This document shows positions 9,571-19,388 of a stretch of 64,000 nt of DNA, piece after piece. This DNA is from JAENVT01 sp963805445. Its GTDB lineage: Bacteria > Actinomycetota > Acidimicrobiia > Acidimicrobiales > Ilumatobacteraceae. The translations under genes were made by a program, and so were the position numbers. Within the stretch, counting starts at the first letter, position 1; the number at the start of each line of letters is the position of its first letter. Below the pieces are notes generated by a model that made no database searches, had not been told where the DNA came from, and saw only the letters and a list, made by a program, of their open reading frames with translations. The DNA is taken from assembly GCA_963805445.1 (NCBI GenBank), contig CAWDUI010000026.1, forward strand, positions 1 through 64,000, written 5' to 3'.

Positions 9571-11492
9571 GTGCCCGACGGCGACCAGGTGCTGCGAGTG
9601 GTGGACCGGTTGGCTCGGGCGCGGGTGCAGCTCTGCGTCGGGCGTGACGCGGAGCGTCGACGTCTCGAATCCCTGCTGGCTCCGGGGGGTCCGGCTGTCG
9701 TGTTCGTGCATGGAGCCCCCGGGATCGGCAAGAGCGTGCTCGTCGATGCCGTGGTCGCGGCAACTGGCCGGCCCGCCATCCGGCTCGACGCACGACGGGT
9801 CGAGCCCACCCCGGCCGTCGTTCCTCGAGGTGTCGAGTGCGGCGGTCCATCACGCCGCTGCGACCCCGGGCGAACTGGGCGATGCAATGCAGCAAGGCGA
9901 CATCTCGTTGCTCGTCATCGACGGCTACGAACGGCTCCGGCTGATCGACGACTGGATCCGCGACCACCTCGTGCCGGCATTGCCAGCGCTCGTCGACCAC
10001 CGTCATCGTCACCCGCACACCACCCAACGCCGGCATGGCGTACCGGCGAGTGGCGGCAGCTCGCCAACGAGGTCGAAGTCGGCCCGATGTCCGAACCCGA
10101 CGCGACCGCGCTCGTGGAACAGCGCATCGGGCGTGGTGACGCCACCGAGCAGGTGTTGCGCTTCGGGCGCGGCCATCCCCTCGCCCTCCACCTCGCCGCC
10201 GACGCCGTCGCCAGGCGGCCCGATCTGACGCTCCACGATGGCCCACCACCCGAGGTCGTCGAGGAACTCGTCGACGTGTTCTTGGACGAGCTGCCGGCTT
10301 CGATGCGAACCGCGGTGCAAGACGTCTCACTGCTGCGCCGTGTGACGCTCCCGACGCTGACCGCACTGTGCGCCGACACGATGCCTCAGCGTGGCCGTCG
10401 AGCAGGTCTGGCAGACGTTGCGCGAGCTCGCCTTCGTGTCGATCAGCCCAGTCGGCCTCGAACTCGACCGCGTCGTGCAGGACGTCATTGCGGCAAGCGT
10501 CGAACTGCGCGAACCGGGCCGCGCCCGACGCATCCGACAGATTGCCGGCGCCGCCGCATTCGACGAAGCGGCCCGATCGCCAGGCTGGGAGTCCACCGCC
10601 GACCTGTTGCACCTCGTCCAGAACCCCGTCATACGCGACGCGTTCTCGCCGCCGCCAGGTCAGCAGTACGTCATCGACGCGGCCCGCTCGCCCGACCGAG
10701 ACGCGGTCGACGCCCTCGTCGCGTCGACCGACGGCGACAGCTCGGCGTCCTGGCTCGATGCATGGTGGCAACCACACCAGCACGCATTCCGCGCGCTCAG
10801 AGCCGCCGACGGCAGCGTTCGGGGCGTCGCCATCGTCGCACCGTTCGACGTGCTCGCCCCCGAGATCGCCGAGCGTGACCCCGTGGTCGCTCGCATCGGA
10901 GTCGACCTCCAGCGTCGCCCGCTCCGCGCCGACCAGCGTGCACTCGTCGTCCGCAGAGTGCTGACCACCACGGCCGGCGAACTGCCGTCCAGCGAGTACT
11001 CAGCGCTCATCGTCGATCTCAAGCGGTACTACCTCGAACTGCGTCCCGCCCTCGTCGCGCGTCTACGCAGTCGGCCTCGACGAGCGCCTCAACGCCGCCG
11101 TGCTCGAACCAATGGGCTTCACGCCCGTCGCCAACGACGTCAACGTCGTCGAGCAGCAGTTCGGCATCTGGTCGCTCGAGTTCGGGTCGCGGAGCGTCGA
11201 CGAATGGCTGGCGCGACACATCGAGATCGAAACGACCCGGTCGCTCGACTCGCACCCTCCCGCGGAAGGCCGCGTCGACGAGCCGCTGCCCGAAGGAGTT
11301 CGACATCTCAGCGCCCGCGAACGCGAAGTGCTCGCCGCTCTTGCGTTGGGCCTCACCAATCGTGAACTGGCCGAGCGGCTCTTCATCAGCGAACGAACTG
11401 CGAATCGACACCTCAGCAACATCTTCGTCAAGCTCGGGGTCCGAAACCGCACCGAAGCAACCAGAATCGCCGTCGCCGCCGGACTTGCCTGA
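9571..11492 (+). CDS. LuxR family regulator with N-terminal STAND-type ATPase (frame interrupted)
   Basis: About 640 residues. The N-terminus carries a P-loop (VFVHGAPGIGKSVLVDAV, about residue 44) and a Walker B-like region LLVIDGYERLRLIDD. A helical middle follows. The C-terminus is a LuxR helix-turn-helix: HLSAREREVLAALALG, then TNRELAERLFISERT and NRHLSNIFVKLGV. At least four frame changes are needed (near 9820, 10000-10045, 10385 and 11065), the densest cluster in the window. The LuxR domain itself is intact in one frame. LAL-type regulators of this build are usually transcription activators that respond to a small ligand or protein through the ATPase. Target genes unknown. Confidence 0.7.
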
Positions 11493-11495
11493 GGG

Positions 11496-11589
11496 CGGGC
11501 GCGATTTCGGTACTCCCAATACTCACACCTCACCCAACCAGGCTCAACGGGGTCCATTTCGGTATTGGGAGTACCGACATCGCGCCCAA
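11496..11589. repeat. Palindromic intergenic element, copy 1
   Basis: A ~94-base inverted repeat. The left arm GGGCGCGATTTCGGTACTCC (11497-11516) pairs with the right arm GGAGTACCGACATCGCGCCC (11568-11587), with one mismatch across 20 bases. The AT-richer middle contains CTCACCCAACCAGG. A near-identical copy lies at 55928-56020. It sits directly after the stop of the LuxR gene, between two genes that face each other, so it could act as a bidirectional terminator. The repeated sequence itself points to a dispersed REP/MITE-like element. Confidence 0.75.
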
Positions 11590-11666
11590 CGAGTCCCTCA
11601 CGAGTTCGTGAGTGGGAGACCATCGACCAGAAACCACAAGGACCCCCACCTCGCGAGCGATCCGGC

Positions 11667-13705
11667 TCAGCGCGGAGGCAGAAGACGAACGAGCTGGGTT
11701 CGAGAACGCACCTTGAGCTTGCGGTACACGTTGTGCAGATGAAACTCGACGGTCCGTTCACTCACGTAGAGGCTGGACGCAACCTCGCGGTTCGACATGC
11801 CCGAGGCGACTGCTTCGGCGACACGGCGCTCCGCCGGCGACAACAGTTCCTCGGTGCTCGCCTCGCCTCGCGATGCGATCGTGTCACGCAGCGCACAGCC
11901 TTGTGCCGACCATGACGCCGCACCCAGTGCATCGAAGATGGCGATCGCCTCGGAAAGATCTGCCGACGGATCCAGGTGACCACCGGCAGACACTCGGCGT
12001 TCGGCGCGGCAGAGGAGCGTTCTGGCGAGCTCGAACGGCGCCGCCAACCGATCGTGTTCATTGAGCGCCTCTTCGAACCAGCGCTCCGCATCGTCGATCG
12101 TCGTGGCCAACAGGGCACGGCATCGCAGAGACGTCGCCGACGGCCAGACGCCACCCGAGAGTTCGGCACCGGCGACCAGCCGCTTCAGAGCCCGGGCGGC
12201 TTCATGTCGTCTGCCCGATCGTACCAAGGCCTCGACATGGTCGGCCTGCCACCACACGGCGTTGGGATCGATGATCTCGTTGGCCGTGGCAATGGCATCA
12301 AGATGGTCGAGGTGCGCCGCGGCAGCGACCGGGTGCCCCAGACCGAGTTCGAGCAACCCAAGCGCGTGATATGCCCAGATCGACGCCGTTCCGAAGCCCA
12401 TCGATTCGCTTTCGGCCAACGCTGCATGGGCGCGCAACCTGCAATCGTCGGCGCGTCCGTAGCCGGAGTCGAGGTGGGCAGTGAATGCCAAGAGCCACAG
12501 GCGAGCTCCGATGAGCGTGACGCCGGTGACGAGTTCGCTGGTGGCCAGCGCCCATGCTTCATCCCATCGGCCCGACCGCCAGCACAACTCGGCGAGGGTC
12601 GCGCTGGCAAGGGCGGCCGTGGCAGACCGGGGCCCGTCCGGCTCGGTGAGCCACAGCGCTGAGAAACGAGCGTCCCGTATCCCAGTGCTCGCAGTAGACG
12701 TGAGCCATGCCGACCAGTTGGAGAAAGAGATCGGCCTCGGGAGCATCGGTGTCCTTCACTGCGTCGGCGACCTCGGACAACCCAGGGAAGAGCTCGTCGA
12801 AGACGAGCATGTCGCCATGGCTCCGGCTCAGGTAGGCGAGCATCAATGACGCCGGAATGGTCATGATCCCGCCACCGCGCTCGGCGAGTGCGGACACGCG
12901 TCTCGCAACCGGAAGTGACCCAACCACGTCACTCGACAACATCACCGCGCTGGCGGCATGCATCAACAGCATCACGGCCCGGTCGACGTCGAACGGCTCG
13001 ACCGCATCCGCGGCGGCGACCAAGAGATCGCGGCCGTACCGTGGCCCGCGCTGGAACATGTCCAACTGGCCGAGTTGCAGGGCGATATCGGCTCGTAACA
13101 CTGGCTGGGTCGAGCCGGTATACGCCGCGTCGAATGCCGCCCGCGCTGCGGTGTAGTTGCCGGCGTTCCAGCACGCGTCGCCGGCCTTGAGCAGGTACGC
13201 CGCCCTGTCTTCGGCCTCGGGCGACAGACCTCCTGCCGCGCATGAAGAGCTCGCCCGCCTCGGCGAGATCACCGCGTTTGGACGCCAGCTGGCCGAGTTC
13301 TGCCAAGGCTGCAGCGGCCTCGTAGTCGGGGCCGATCGCGGCCGCGGCAAGATGCTCGGCACGCGGCGCGCGGTGTCGCGGCTCGGTCAACACCGTCGCC
13401 AACACGCGGTGCAGGGCGCGTCGCTCCGACGACCCCAGCGCCGCCAGGATCGTCGATCGCCGAGACGGATCGACGAAGTCGACGTGATCTCCGGTGAAGC
13501 TCAGGATCCCCGCAACTTCAGCTGCGAGCAAGGCATTCGGGTCGACCCGGCACAGGCCCAAGGCAGCACGCACGACCCGGATCTCGCCGGTCGTGTCGAC
13601 CGCAGCCGCCCCGAGCGCGAGAGCGATTCCATCGTCAGACCCCGCGAGAGCAGCGAGGTCATCGTCGGCGGGTGTCGGTGTGATGCACAACCGTAGCGAC
13701 CCCAA
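11667..13705 (-). CDS. LuxR-type regulator lacking the N-terminal ATPase (frame interrupted)
   Basis: About 680 residues. The C-terminal LuxR domain is complete (LLSPAERRVAEAVASGMSN, then REVASSLYVSERTVEFHLHN). Before it lies a long helical/TPR-like region. The N-terminal part (AALGLCRVDPNALLAAEVAG, HVDFVDPSRRSTILAALGSS) matches the winged-helix segment that in LAL regulators follows the P-loop ATPase. No Walker A motif is present, and the upstream DNA belongs to the Hsp70-NHL gene. The likely start is TTG 13705, 14-16 bases beyond that gene's stop at 13719. Frame changes occur near 13235 and 12665. The close spacing suggests co-transcription with the two Hsp70-like genes and a shared role. 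Confidence 0.65.
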
Positions 13706-13718
13706 CCGGATCCTCGTG

Positions 13719-16025
13719 TCAGTCTGCCGTAGCCACCTTCGCCGCGCTCCACAACACCAGTCCGTCGGAATAGATGAGGTCGCCCGAGGGCGCGATCGCC
13801 AGCCCGCTCGACGGCGACGTGTCCGGTCCGGCGAGCACCGGCTCGGCGGCACCATCCGACCCAAAGCGAACGACCGCGTGGCTCGCAGCGTCGGCCACGT
13901 AGATGCGGCCTCGTTGGTCGATGGCGATACCGTCGACCGACCCGAACCCGAGCGCCGTCGCCGCGGTGCCCGGCTCCAAGCCGCTGAGTGCAACAGAGCC
14001 ACCGCCCGCGACGGTCGAGATCGTGCCGTCCGGCGCAACCGCGCGTACCTTCAACAGCGCTGCGTCGGCGATCAGCAAGTTGCCGTGGTTGTCGACCAGG
14101 AGACCCGAGACGATCCCGATGTCGGACGTCACCGCGGCGCCGCCATCCGTCGTGGTCGCACCGGCCACGGCTCGATGACCAGTCCCGGCCACGAGCGTCA
14201 GGGCTCCATCGGGAGCGCGTCGGATGACCCGGGAGGTGCCGTTGTCCGCGATGTACAGATTGCCGCCACCATCGAGGGTCAGCGGGCCGAGGTCGTGGCT
14301 CAGCCCTGCGGCCGAGGCGTCGAGGATGAGCGTCGTGACGCCAGCGACGACGCGTGCGATCCCCGATGGGTTGGCAATGAACAACGAGCCGTCGGAGCCA
14401 ATGGCGATGCCGACGATCGGCGCGCCGGAGAGTTCGGCCGCGATGTCGACCTGCCCTGCCGAGATCCTCAACACGGAGGCATCGGTGCCCGACACGTAGA
14501 TGTCGCCGGCTGGTCCGACGGTCAGACCCGTGAGCGCGGAGCGAGCCCCTGCAGCGATCGCCGGCCCGGGAATACCCGATCCATTGGTGCTGCCGTCGAA
14601 GGCGAGACGGCCGACGGCCCCGCTGCGGCTCACCTGCGTGTTGCCCACCGGCGATGCGGCGGTCGCTGTACCCGGCGGCGACGTGGCGGATCTCTCCGCA
14701 CTGGTGCCATTCACCCTGGGCGCCACGGTCGATGGTGGCGACGCCTTCTGGGAACCGGACCCACCGTTGGTGACGACGACCCCGACGAAGACAGCGGCGA
14801 CGACAGCACCGACCACGGCGGCGATCACCGACCGGCTGATACGGCGTGTAGGTCCACGAACCGGATCGGAGGCCGGAAGCGAGCCGGTCGTGGTTGCTGC
14901 AGTCGCCACAACAGCGGTTGCGACCGCGTCGAGGGAGGGCGGTGCTGCCGACAGCGCCGCGCCCATGGCGATCGCCATCTTCGGGTCGGCGTCGACGCTG
15001 ACCGGGCGGCCGATCGAATCGCGGACGACCTGGGCAACGATCGGCATCCGCGAGGAACCGCCGACGAGCAGGACCCTGCTGACAGCCTCTGTGCTGATCC
15101 CCGCCGAGGAGATCGTGCGTTGCAGCGCCTTGACGGTCTCGGCGATGCGAGGCCGCACCATGTTCTCGAGCTCGTCGCGGGTCAATCGAACGTCGGTCTG
15201 CACGCCCGGAAGCGAGACCGGAATAGTGACGTCGGTGTCGTTCGACAGCGCCTCTTTGGCGCGACGACATTCCTCACGCAGTCGCGCTTGGCCGGCCAGC
15301 ACCTGCGGATCCGACACATCGGCCGACGAGACGAGACCGTCGAGCACAGCATCGACGTGCGCGAGCACCGCTTGGTCGAAGTCGATCCCTCCCAGGCGCT
15401 CCATTCCTTCTGGCGTACCGATCAGTTCGAAACCGCTGGCCGTATCACGCACCAGCGCAGCATCGAAGGTGCCTCCGCCGAGGTCGTACACCGCGATGAT
15501 CTCGCCCGGCTCGATGCGCTGTTGCCGGGCATATGCAATCGCTGCGGCCTCGGGCTCGGTGATCATTCGGACTCGATCGAGGTCGAGACCGGCGAGTCGC
15601 GCCGCCTCCAGCAGCAGCCCGCTCTTGTAGTCGCTGTAGTTGGCCGGATGGGTCAGCACGATGGTCGCCGGCGCCTCATCCTCGCGTTGCGTGACCTGGC
15701 GGACGATTGCGCCGAGCATCTGAGCCATCAACGCCTCGGCGCCATACGGAGTTCCCCCGACGATGATCGGGATCGGGTCGCCCAGCCTTCGTTTGAACTC
15801 GCGCGCCGTGCGGGTCGGCTCACTGGCGGCGCGGCGCTCCGCAGCCTCGCCAGTGAGTATCTCGGCGTCGTCGCGAAGCACGACAATGGTGGGGATCTGC
15901 GCCGCGATCGTCCCCAACACGCACGGTTCGACCGTCGAGCCACGAACGATTGCCGCGGCCGAGTACGTGGTTCCGAGGTCGATTCCGAGCGTGAAGCCCT
16001 CGCGGTCCCGAGGCTGGTCAGCCAT
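13719..16025 (-). CDS. Membrane-anchored Hsp70-like ATPase fused to an NHL-type beta-propeller
   Basis: A 768-residue protein. Residues 10-365 are an Hsp70/actin-fold nucleotide-binding domain: phosphate-1 GIDLGTTYSAAAIV (14-27), phosphate-2 VYDLGGGTFDAALV (179-192) and adenosine motif VLLVGGSSRMPIVAQV (318-333). The usual substrate-binding domain is absent. A proline/serine linker leads to one membrane span (about 397-418, preceded by RRISR, so the ATPase is cytoplasmic), then a Ser/Thr-rich stalk and, from about 495, repeated NHL-like blades (GPAGDIYVSGTD, GGNLYIADNG, RGRIYVADAASHAV) expected outside the membrane. The ATG at 16025 overlaps the previous gene's stop by eight bases, giving translational coupling. 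It looks like a transmembrane sensor/ATPase, not a folding chaperone. That reading is inference. Confidence 0.85.
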   Translation of the reverse strand: MADQPRDREGFTLGIDLGTTYSAAAIVRGSTVEPCVLGTIAAQIPTIVVLRDDAEILTGEAAERRAASEPTRTAREFKRRLGDPIPIIVGGTPYGAEALMAQMLGAIVRQVTQREDEAPATIVLTHPANYSDYKSGLLLEAARLAGLDLDRVRMITEPEAAAIAYARQQRIEPGEIIAVYDLGGGTFDAALVRDTASGFELIGTPEGMERLGGIDFDQAVLAHVDAVLDGLVSSADVSDPQVLAGQARLREECRRAKEALSNDTDVTIPVSLPGVQTDVRLTRDELENMVRPRIAETVKALQRTISSAGISTEAVSRVLLVGGSSRMPIVAQVVRDSIGRPVSVDADPKMAIAMGAALSAAPPSLDAVATAVVATAATTTGSLPASDPVRGPTRRISRSVIAAVVGAVVAAVFVGVVVTNGGSGSQKASPPSTVAPRVNGTSAERSATSPPGTATAASPVGNTQVSRSGAVGRLAFDGSTNGSGIPGPAIAAGARSALTGLTVGPAGDIYVSGTDASVLRISAGQVDIAAELSGAPIVGIAIGSDGSLFIANPSGIARVVAGVTTLILDASAAGLSHDLGPLTLDGGGNLYIADNGTSRVIRRAPDGALTLVAGTGHRAVAGATTTDGGAAVTSDIGIVSGLLVDNHGNLLIADAALLKVRAVAPDGTISTVAGGGSVALSGLEPGTAATALGFGSVDGIAIDQRGRIYVADAASHAVVRFGSDGAAEPVLAGPDTSPSSGLAIAPSGDLIYSDGLVLWSAAKVATAD

Positions 16026-17523
16026 TGCGGGAGTAGGTCGCCACGAGCGGATCGCCGGGAGTCGTGATCTGGAGCTGATCTTGCGCACAGGTGTACGTGC
16101 CGGAGCCGTGGACGATGGGAACCGGTGACGCGCCGTCGAACATCACCGCACCGTTGAACGTCACTTGCATCTTTGTGTCGGAGTTGGTGATGTCACCAGA
16201 GAACGACCCGTCGGCGGCGAACGTGGCAGTGCCCGACTCCTTTCCCGACACGGTGGACGCGACCGAGGCCGAGCCATCCGTGAGGTTCGCCGACACCGCG
16301 AAATTATCGAAGGTGGAAGTGAGGGTGCCATCGGCGGCGATGTCCAGGGTGACGGTTCCCGAACTGACGCCCGTTTCGATCATGCCGCTGATCTCTGCCG
16401 GCAACACCGAGAAGATGCCGCTGTCGATGGTCGAGTTGTCCGCGAGCCACGAGCCGACCACACATGCGGCCACGAATTGTCTCGCCGGCGCACCGCCGCC
16501 AGGGAGCGTCGTCGCGGCGACCGTTGTGTCTGGCGCGGCGGTCGACGACGGTGCAGCAGTGACGTCGGCCGCTGCATCGGTCGGTGCCGGGGCCGCGGTC
16601 TCGGCCACCGTCGGTGTTGCCGCCGGTGAATCACCGCCTCCTGCGGCCACCGCGATCGCTCCAGCTGCGACCACCACCACGGCCACGGCTCCGGCGATCA
16701 CAGGGATCCGCGAACGACGGGTGACACCGGCTGTCGGCGGAACTGGACCATCAGTCGATGTCGCCACCGGCGGCGGACCCAGCGACGAACCCGTCGGCCC
16801 GACACCTGGCGTCTGACCCAGCGGCACACCCGTCGGCCCCGCGCCCGTCGTCGAACCGATGGGCGAACCCGTCGGACCGGCCAGCGTCGACGGCCCGAGC
16901 GGCACACCCGTCGGACCGGCCAGCGGCGACGGGCCGAGCGGTACACCCGTCGGGCCGGCCAGCGGCGACGTGCCGAGCGGTTCACCACCGGGCCCGATCG
17001 ATGCCGCGCCGGTCGCGGGCGTCGCCCCGCCGCCGAGTACGGCAGCGCCGAGACCTCCGGCCAGTGCACCTCCCAATCCGGCGGCCATCGGTCCAGCATT
17101 CGACGAGGGCGCCCCCGACAGTGCTGCTCCGAGTGCAGCTGCGGCTGATGTCGTTCCGCCGGCTTGGCCGTGCCGGTGTTGGTGGGCGAGGCCGATCCGA
17201 ACAGCCTCGGTCGCGCCGATGAGACGAACACGGCCGGGCTCGAGACCGAGGTGGCTGGCGATCACACCGGGCAGATCCCGTTTGGCGACGAGTTCGTCGT
17301 CGGTCACGCAGAGCCCGATGATCGACGGTGCCCTGCCTTCGCGCTCGACCAGATCGGCGACCGTCGCGGCAATGCGATGCACGATGTTCGTCTGGTCATC
17401 GAGGCCACCGGGAGAGGCCTCGGCGAGGCCCGCAACAAGCCCGGCTTCGCCGTCACGAACTGTCGCAATCTGCGAAGGCACGTGTCCGAGATCAATGCCG
17501 AGGGAATACTCCGTCGTGGCCAC
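16018..17523 (-). CDS. Degenerate Hsp70-like membrane protein with 13-residue repeats
   Basis: A 501-residue protein. The N-terminus keeps a weakened actin-fold start (YSLGIDLGHVPSQIA at 6-20, where Hsp70 has GIDLGTT) and a VRLIGATEAVRIGLAH segment (99-113) like the Hsp70 TEPEAAAxAY region. The phosphate-2 and adenosine motifs are missing, so ATPase activity is unlikely. Next come an Ala/Gly-rich stretch, five tandem 13-residue repeats (184-248), one membrane span (about 273-295) and an extracytoplasmic beta-rich domain (345-501) with alternating Thr/Ser strands and two cysteines (about 355 and 480). First gene of the leftward operon, it is divergent from the IniB-like gene across 149 bases. 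Probably a non-catalytic partner of the Hsp70-NHL protein. Confidence 0.7.
   Translation of the reverse strand: MATTEYSLGIDLGHVPSQIATVRDGEAGLVAGLAEASPGGLDDQTNIVHRIAATVADLVEREGRAPSIIGLCVTDDELVAKRDLPGVIASHLGLEPGRVRLIGATEAVRIGLAHQHRHGQAGGTTSAAAALGAALSGAPSSNAGPMAAGLGGALAGGLGAAVLGGGATPATGAASIGPGGEPLGTSPLAGPTGVPLGPSPLAGPTGVPLGPSTLAGPTGSPIGSTTGAGPTGVPLGQTPGVGPTGSSLGPPPVATSTDGPVPPTAGVTRRSRIPVIAGAVAVVVVAAGAIAVAAGGGDSPAATPTVAETAAPAPTDAAADVTAAPSSTAAPDTTVAATTLPGGGAPARQFVAACVVGSWLADNSTIDSGIFSVLPAEISGMIETGVSSGTVTLDIAADGTLTSTFDNFAVSANLTDGSASVASTVSGKESGTATFAADGSFSGDITNSDTKMQVTFNGAVMFDGASPVPIVHGSGTYTCAQDQLQITTPGDPLVATYSRNG
16780..16974 (-). repeat. Five tandem 39-bp coding repeats
   Basis: Encodes five copies of a 13-residue unit of the form GPSPLAGPTGVPL in the Hsp70-like protein. 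The first three copies are almost identical and the last two diverge (GSTTGAGPTGVPL, GQTPGVGPTGSSL). The unit is a flexible Pro/Gly-rich linker and is likely to vary in copy number. Confidence 0.8.
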
Positions 17524-17672
17524 CGCACACCTCCCGCGGCAAGGTAACAGACGACATCTTCGATGTCAGTCGAGTCGGCGAGAACCAGTGATTCCCCTAG
17601 GTGACAGACGAACCGGCTCGTCCTACCGTCAGATGCAGTTCGCCCGATTGGGCCTGACGAAGGGGCTGCGCA
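17524..17672. promoter_or_regulatory. Shared divergent promoter region of the ini-like locus
   Basis: A 149-base gap between the start codons of the Hsp70-like operon (leftward) and the IniB-like/dynamin operon (rightward). It must carry both promoters unless one lies farther upstream. An AAGGGG ribosome-binding site lies about eight bases before the ATG at 17673. No clear -35/-10 pair or long palindrome was recognised. Confidence 0.5.
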
Positions 17673-19370
17673 ATGGCCGACCGTGACGAATTGCTCTTCG
17701 GTGCTGACCCCGTCGCCGCCCGCGACAGCGACGGCGATGGCGTCAGCGACGTTCAGGAACGACTCGACGGCACCGACCCGAACGACGTGACGAGCGTCAT
17801 CCACCACGCCGATCCGACCCTTGCGAGCGCCGACCCCAGAGGCGACCTCACACAGGTCTCACTCGAGGGTCAGATCGTGGTCGACGTCGCCGGCGGGGCT
17901 CCTGTCGGATTCACGACCGAGCAATCGCTGGGCACGGGTCTCGACGGCAAGCCGATCCAGGCCGACCCCAACCATCTCGGCATCGGCGACAACAAGCTGC
18001 TCGCCGGTCAAGGCGCGAGCAACTCGGTCGCCGATATCCAGCGCGACCCCACGCTGACCGGTCCGTCGACGACACCAGGTAATGGCCGCGACCCGTTGAA
18101 GGATACGTTGGGACGGGACCCGGGGCCGAGCGCCGGGACCGCGCCCGTGGTCAGAGGCGGCTTGGGCGACGCTCCCCCACCTGGTGAGACGCCATCCGGC
18201 TCCGCCGACCCCGACCACAATCCGGAGCTCGTCTCTGGGCACATCGAAGATGCAGCGATGGCTGCGGGCAACCTCGCCGGGAGAGTCGCCCGCGGGCTCA
18301 ACATCATCGCTCACGAGGCGGTCGAGGCGCCCAAGACGTTCGTCAACGAGTTCGTACGGGCGGCCACCGAGCCGATCAACCCTCCGCCGCCACCGAAGCC
18401 GGACCCGCCGACGACGACCTCGGTGGATCCCGATGCTGCCGGTGGCTCGAACGTCGTGGTGACCAGCGACGAAGTCGATCGTGCGGTCGCCGTGCACGGT
18501 GGGGCAATCGACGTCGTCCAAGGGTTCGGCGGCACGCAGATCGAGGGAGACGCCCCGCCGAAGCAGGCGATCGACTTCGTCAGGGACCCGATCGAGAAGG
18601 ACAGCACGCTGTCGGTCGGCACCCAGACGCCGACGAATTCCAGCCAGGAGATCAGCCACACCATCAACCCCGACGCCGGGTTCGATCTCGGTCGAGGTCC
18701 CTCCCCGGGCGGTTCCTCAGGCGGCGGCGGCGATCCCAGCCTGTACGGGACGACCTCGAGCGCGGCAACAGCTGCCGATTCGACAACGGACTCGGCGACT
18801 GGCAGCAGCACCATTTCCTTGGTGGGAAGCGACTCAGGAGGTGCCGGCATCCACTCGGTCGACGTCGGGGGCGACGCTGCCCACGCCGACGCGGCAGCAG
18901 CAGCAGGCGGAGGTTCAGCAGCAGGCGACTCGGTACTTGGTATCGCCACACCGGCGGCGAGTGATGCCGCAGCGGCCACGGGAGCGGCAGCCGACGATGG
19001 ATCCGGCAAGGCGTGGCTCGATCCGGGCGACTCCGCCGGCGGAGCAGCACACGACACCGACACCACAGCATTCGACCCCGTGGCACACGACGGCGGCGGA
19101 TTCGACTCAGGCGACTCCGCCGGCGGAGCAGCCCACGACACCGACGCCACAGCATTCGACCCCGTGGCACACGATGACGGCGGCGGATTCGGCCCGGGTG
19201 ACACAGGCGACGGCAGCGACGCCGACGCACCGGTCGACCAGGCAGACGATGGGATGGTCACGTCGATGCACGCCGTTCCGCTCGATGAGCCCATGCCCAC
19301 CTTCGCGGTCCTCGAGGTCGACGATGGTCTGGCGGTGCCAGACGAGGTGGACCTCGACGACGGCTTCTGA
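17673..19370 (+). CDS. IniB-like acidic, low-complexity protein
   Basis: A 565-residue protein rich in Asp, Gly, Ala, Ser and Thr, with no signal peptide. Near the N-terminus is a calcium-binding-like loop, ARDSDGDGVSDVQERLDGTD (about 16-35), of the thrombospondin type 3/dockerin DxDxDG kind. A segment at about 190-225 (EDAAMAAGNLAGRVARGLNI) could form an amphipathic helix. The C-terminal half is disordered and Gly/Ala/Asp-rich, with two 28-residue tandem repeats (from about 452) and a very acidic end. It has no recognised enzyme motif. Its place directly before a pair of dynamin-like GTPases matches IniB in the mycobacterial iniBAC operon, also a low-complexity protein. The name rests on context and composition, not proven homology. 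Confidence 0.65.
   Translation: MADRDELLFGADPVAARDSDGDGVSDVQERLDGTDPNDVTSVIHHADPTLASADPRGDLTQVSLEGQIVVDVAGGAPVGFTTEQSLGTGLDGKPIQADPNHLGIGDNKLLAGQGASNSVADIQRDPTLTGPSTTPGNGRDPLKDTLGRDPGPSAGTAPVVRGGLGDAPPPGETPSGSADPDHNPELVSGHIEDAAMAAGNLAGRVARGLNIIAHEAVEAPKTFVNEFVRAATEPINPPPPPKPDPPTTTSVDPDAAGGSNVVVTSDEVDRAVAVHGGAIDVVQGFGGTQIEGDAPPKQAIDFVRDPIEKDSTLSVGTQTPTNSSQEISHTINPDAGFDLGRGPSPGGSSGGGGDPSLYGTTSSAATAADSTTDSATGSSTISLVGSDSGGAGIHSVDVGGDAAHADAAAAAGGGSAAGDSVLGIATPAASDAAAATGAAADDGSGKAWLDPGDSAGGAAHDTDTTAFDPVAHDGGGFDSGDSAGGAAHDTDATAFDPVAHDDGGGFGPGDTGDGSDADAPVDQADDGMVTSMHAVPLDEPMPTFAVLEVDDGLAVPDEVDLDDGF
19026..19196 (+). repeat. Two tandem ~84-bp coding repeats in the IniB-like gene
   Basis: The copies begin at 19026 and 19110 and encode GDSAGGAAHDTDTTAFDPVA and GDSAGGAAHDTDATAFDPVA, each followed by HD and a Gly-rich tail. 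They are nearly identical at the base level, which suggests recent duplication. Confidence 0.85.
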
Positions 19371-19388
19371 GATGCCGGAGCCTCGCCG

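Noticed and set aside
13494..16067. 857-residue plus-strand frame opposite the Hsp70-NHL gene
   Set aside because: The minus strand encodes all Hsp70 motifs; the plus-strand product is low-complexity and basic.
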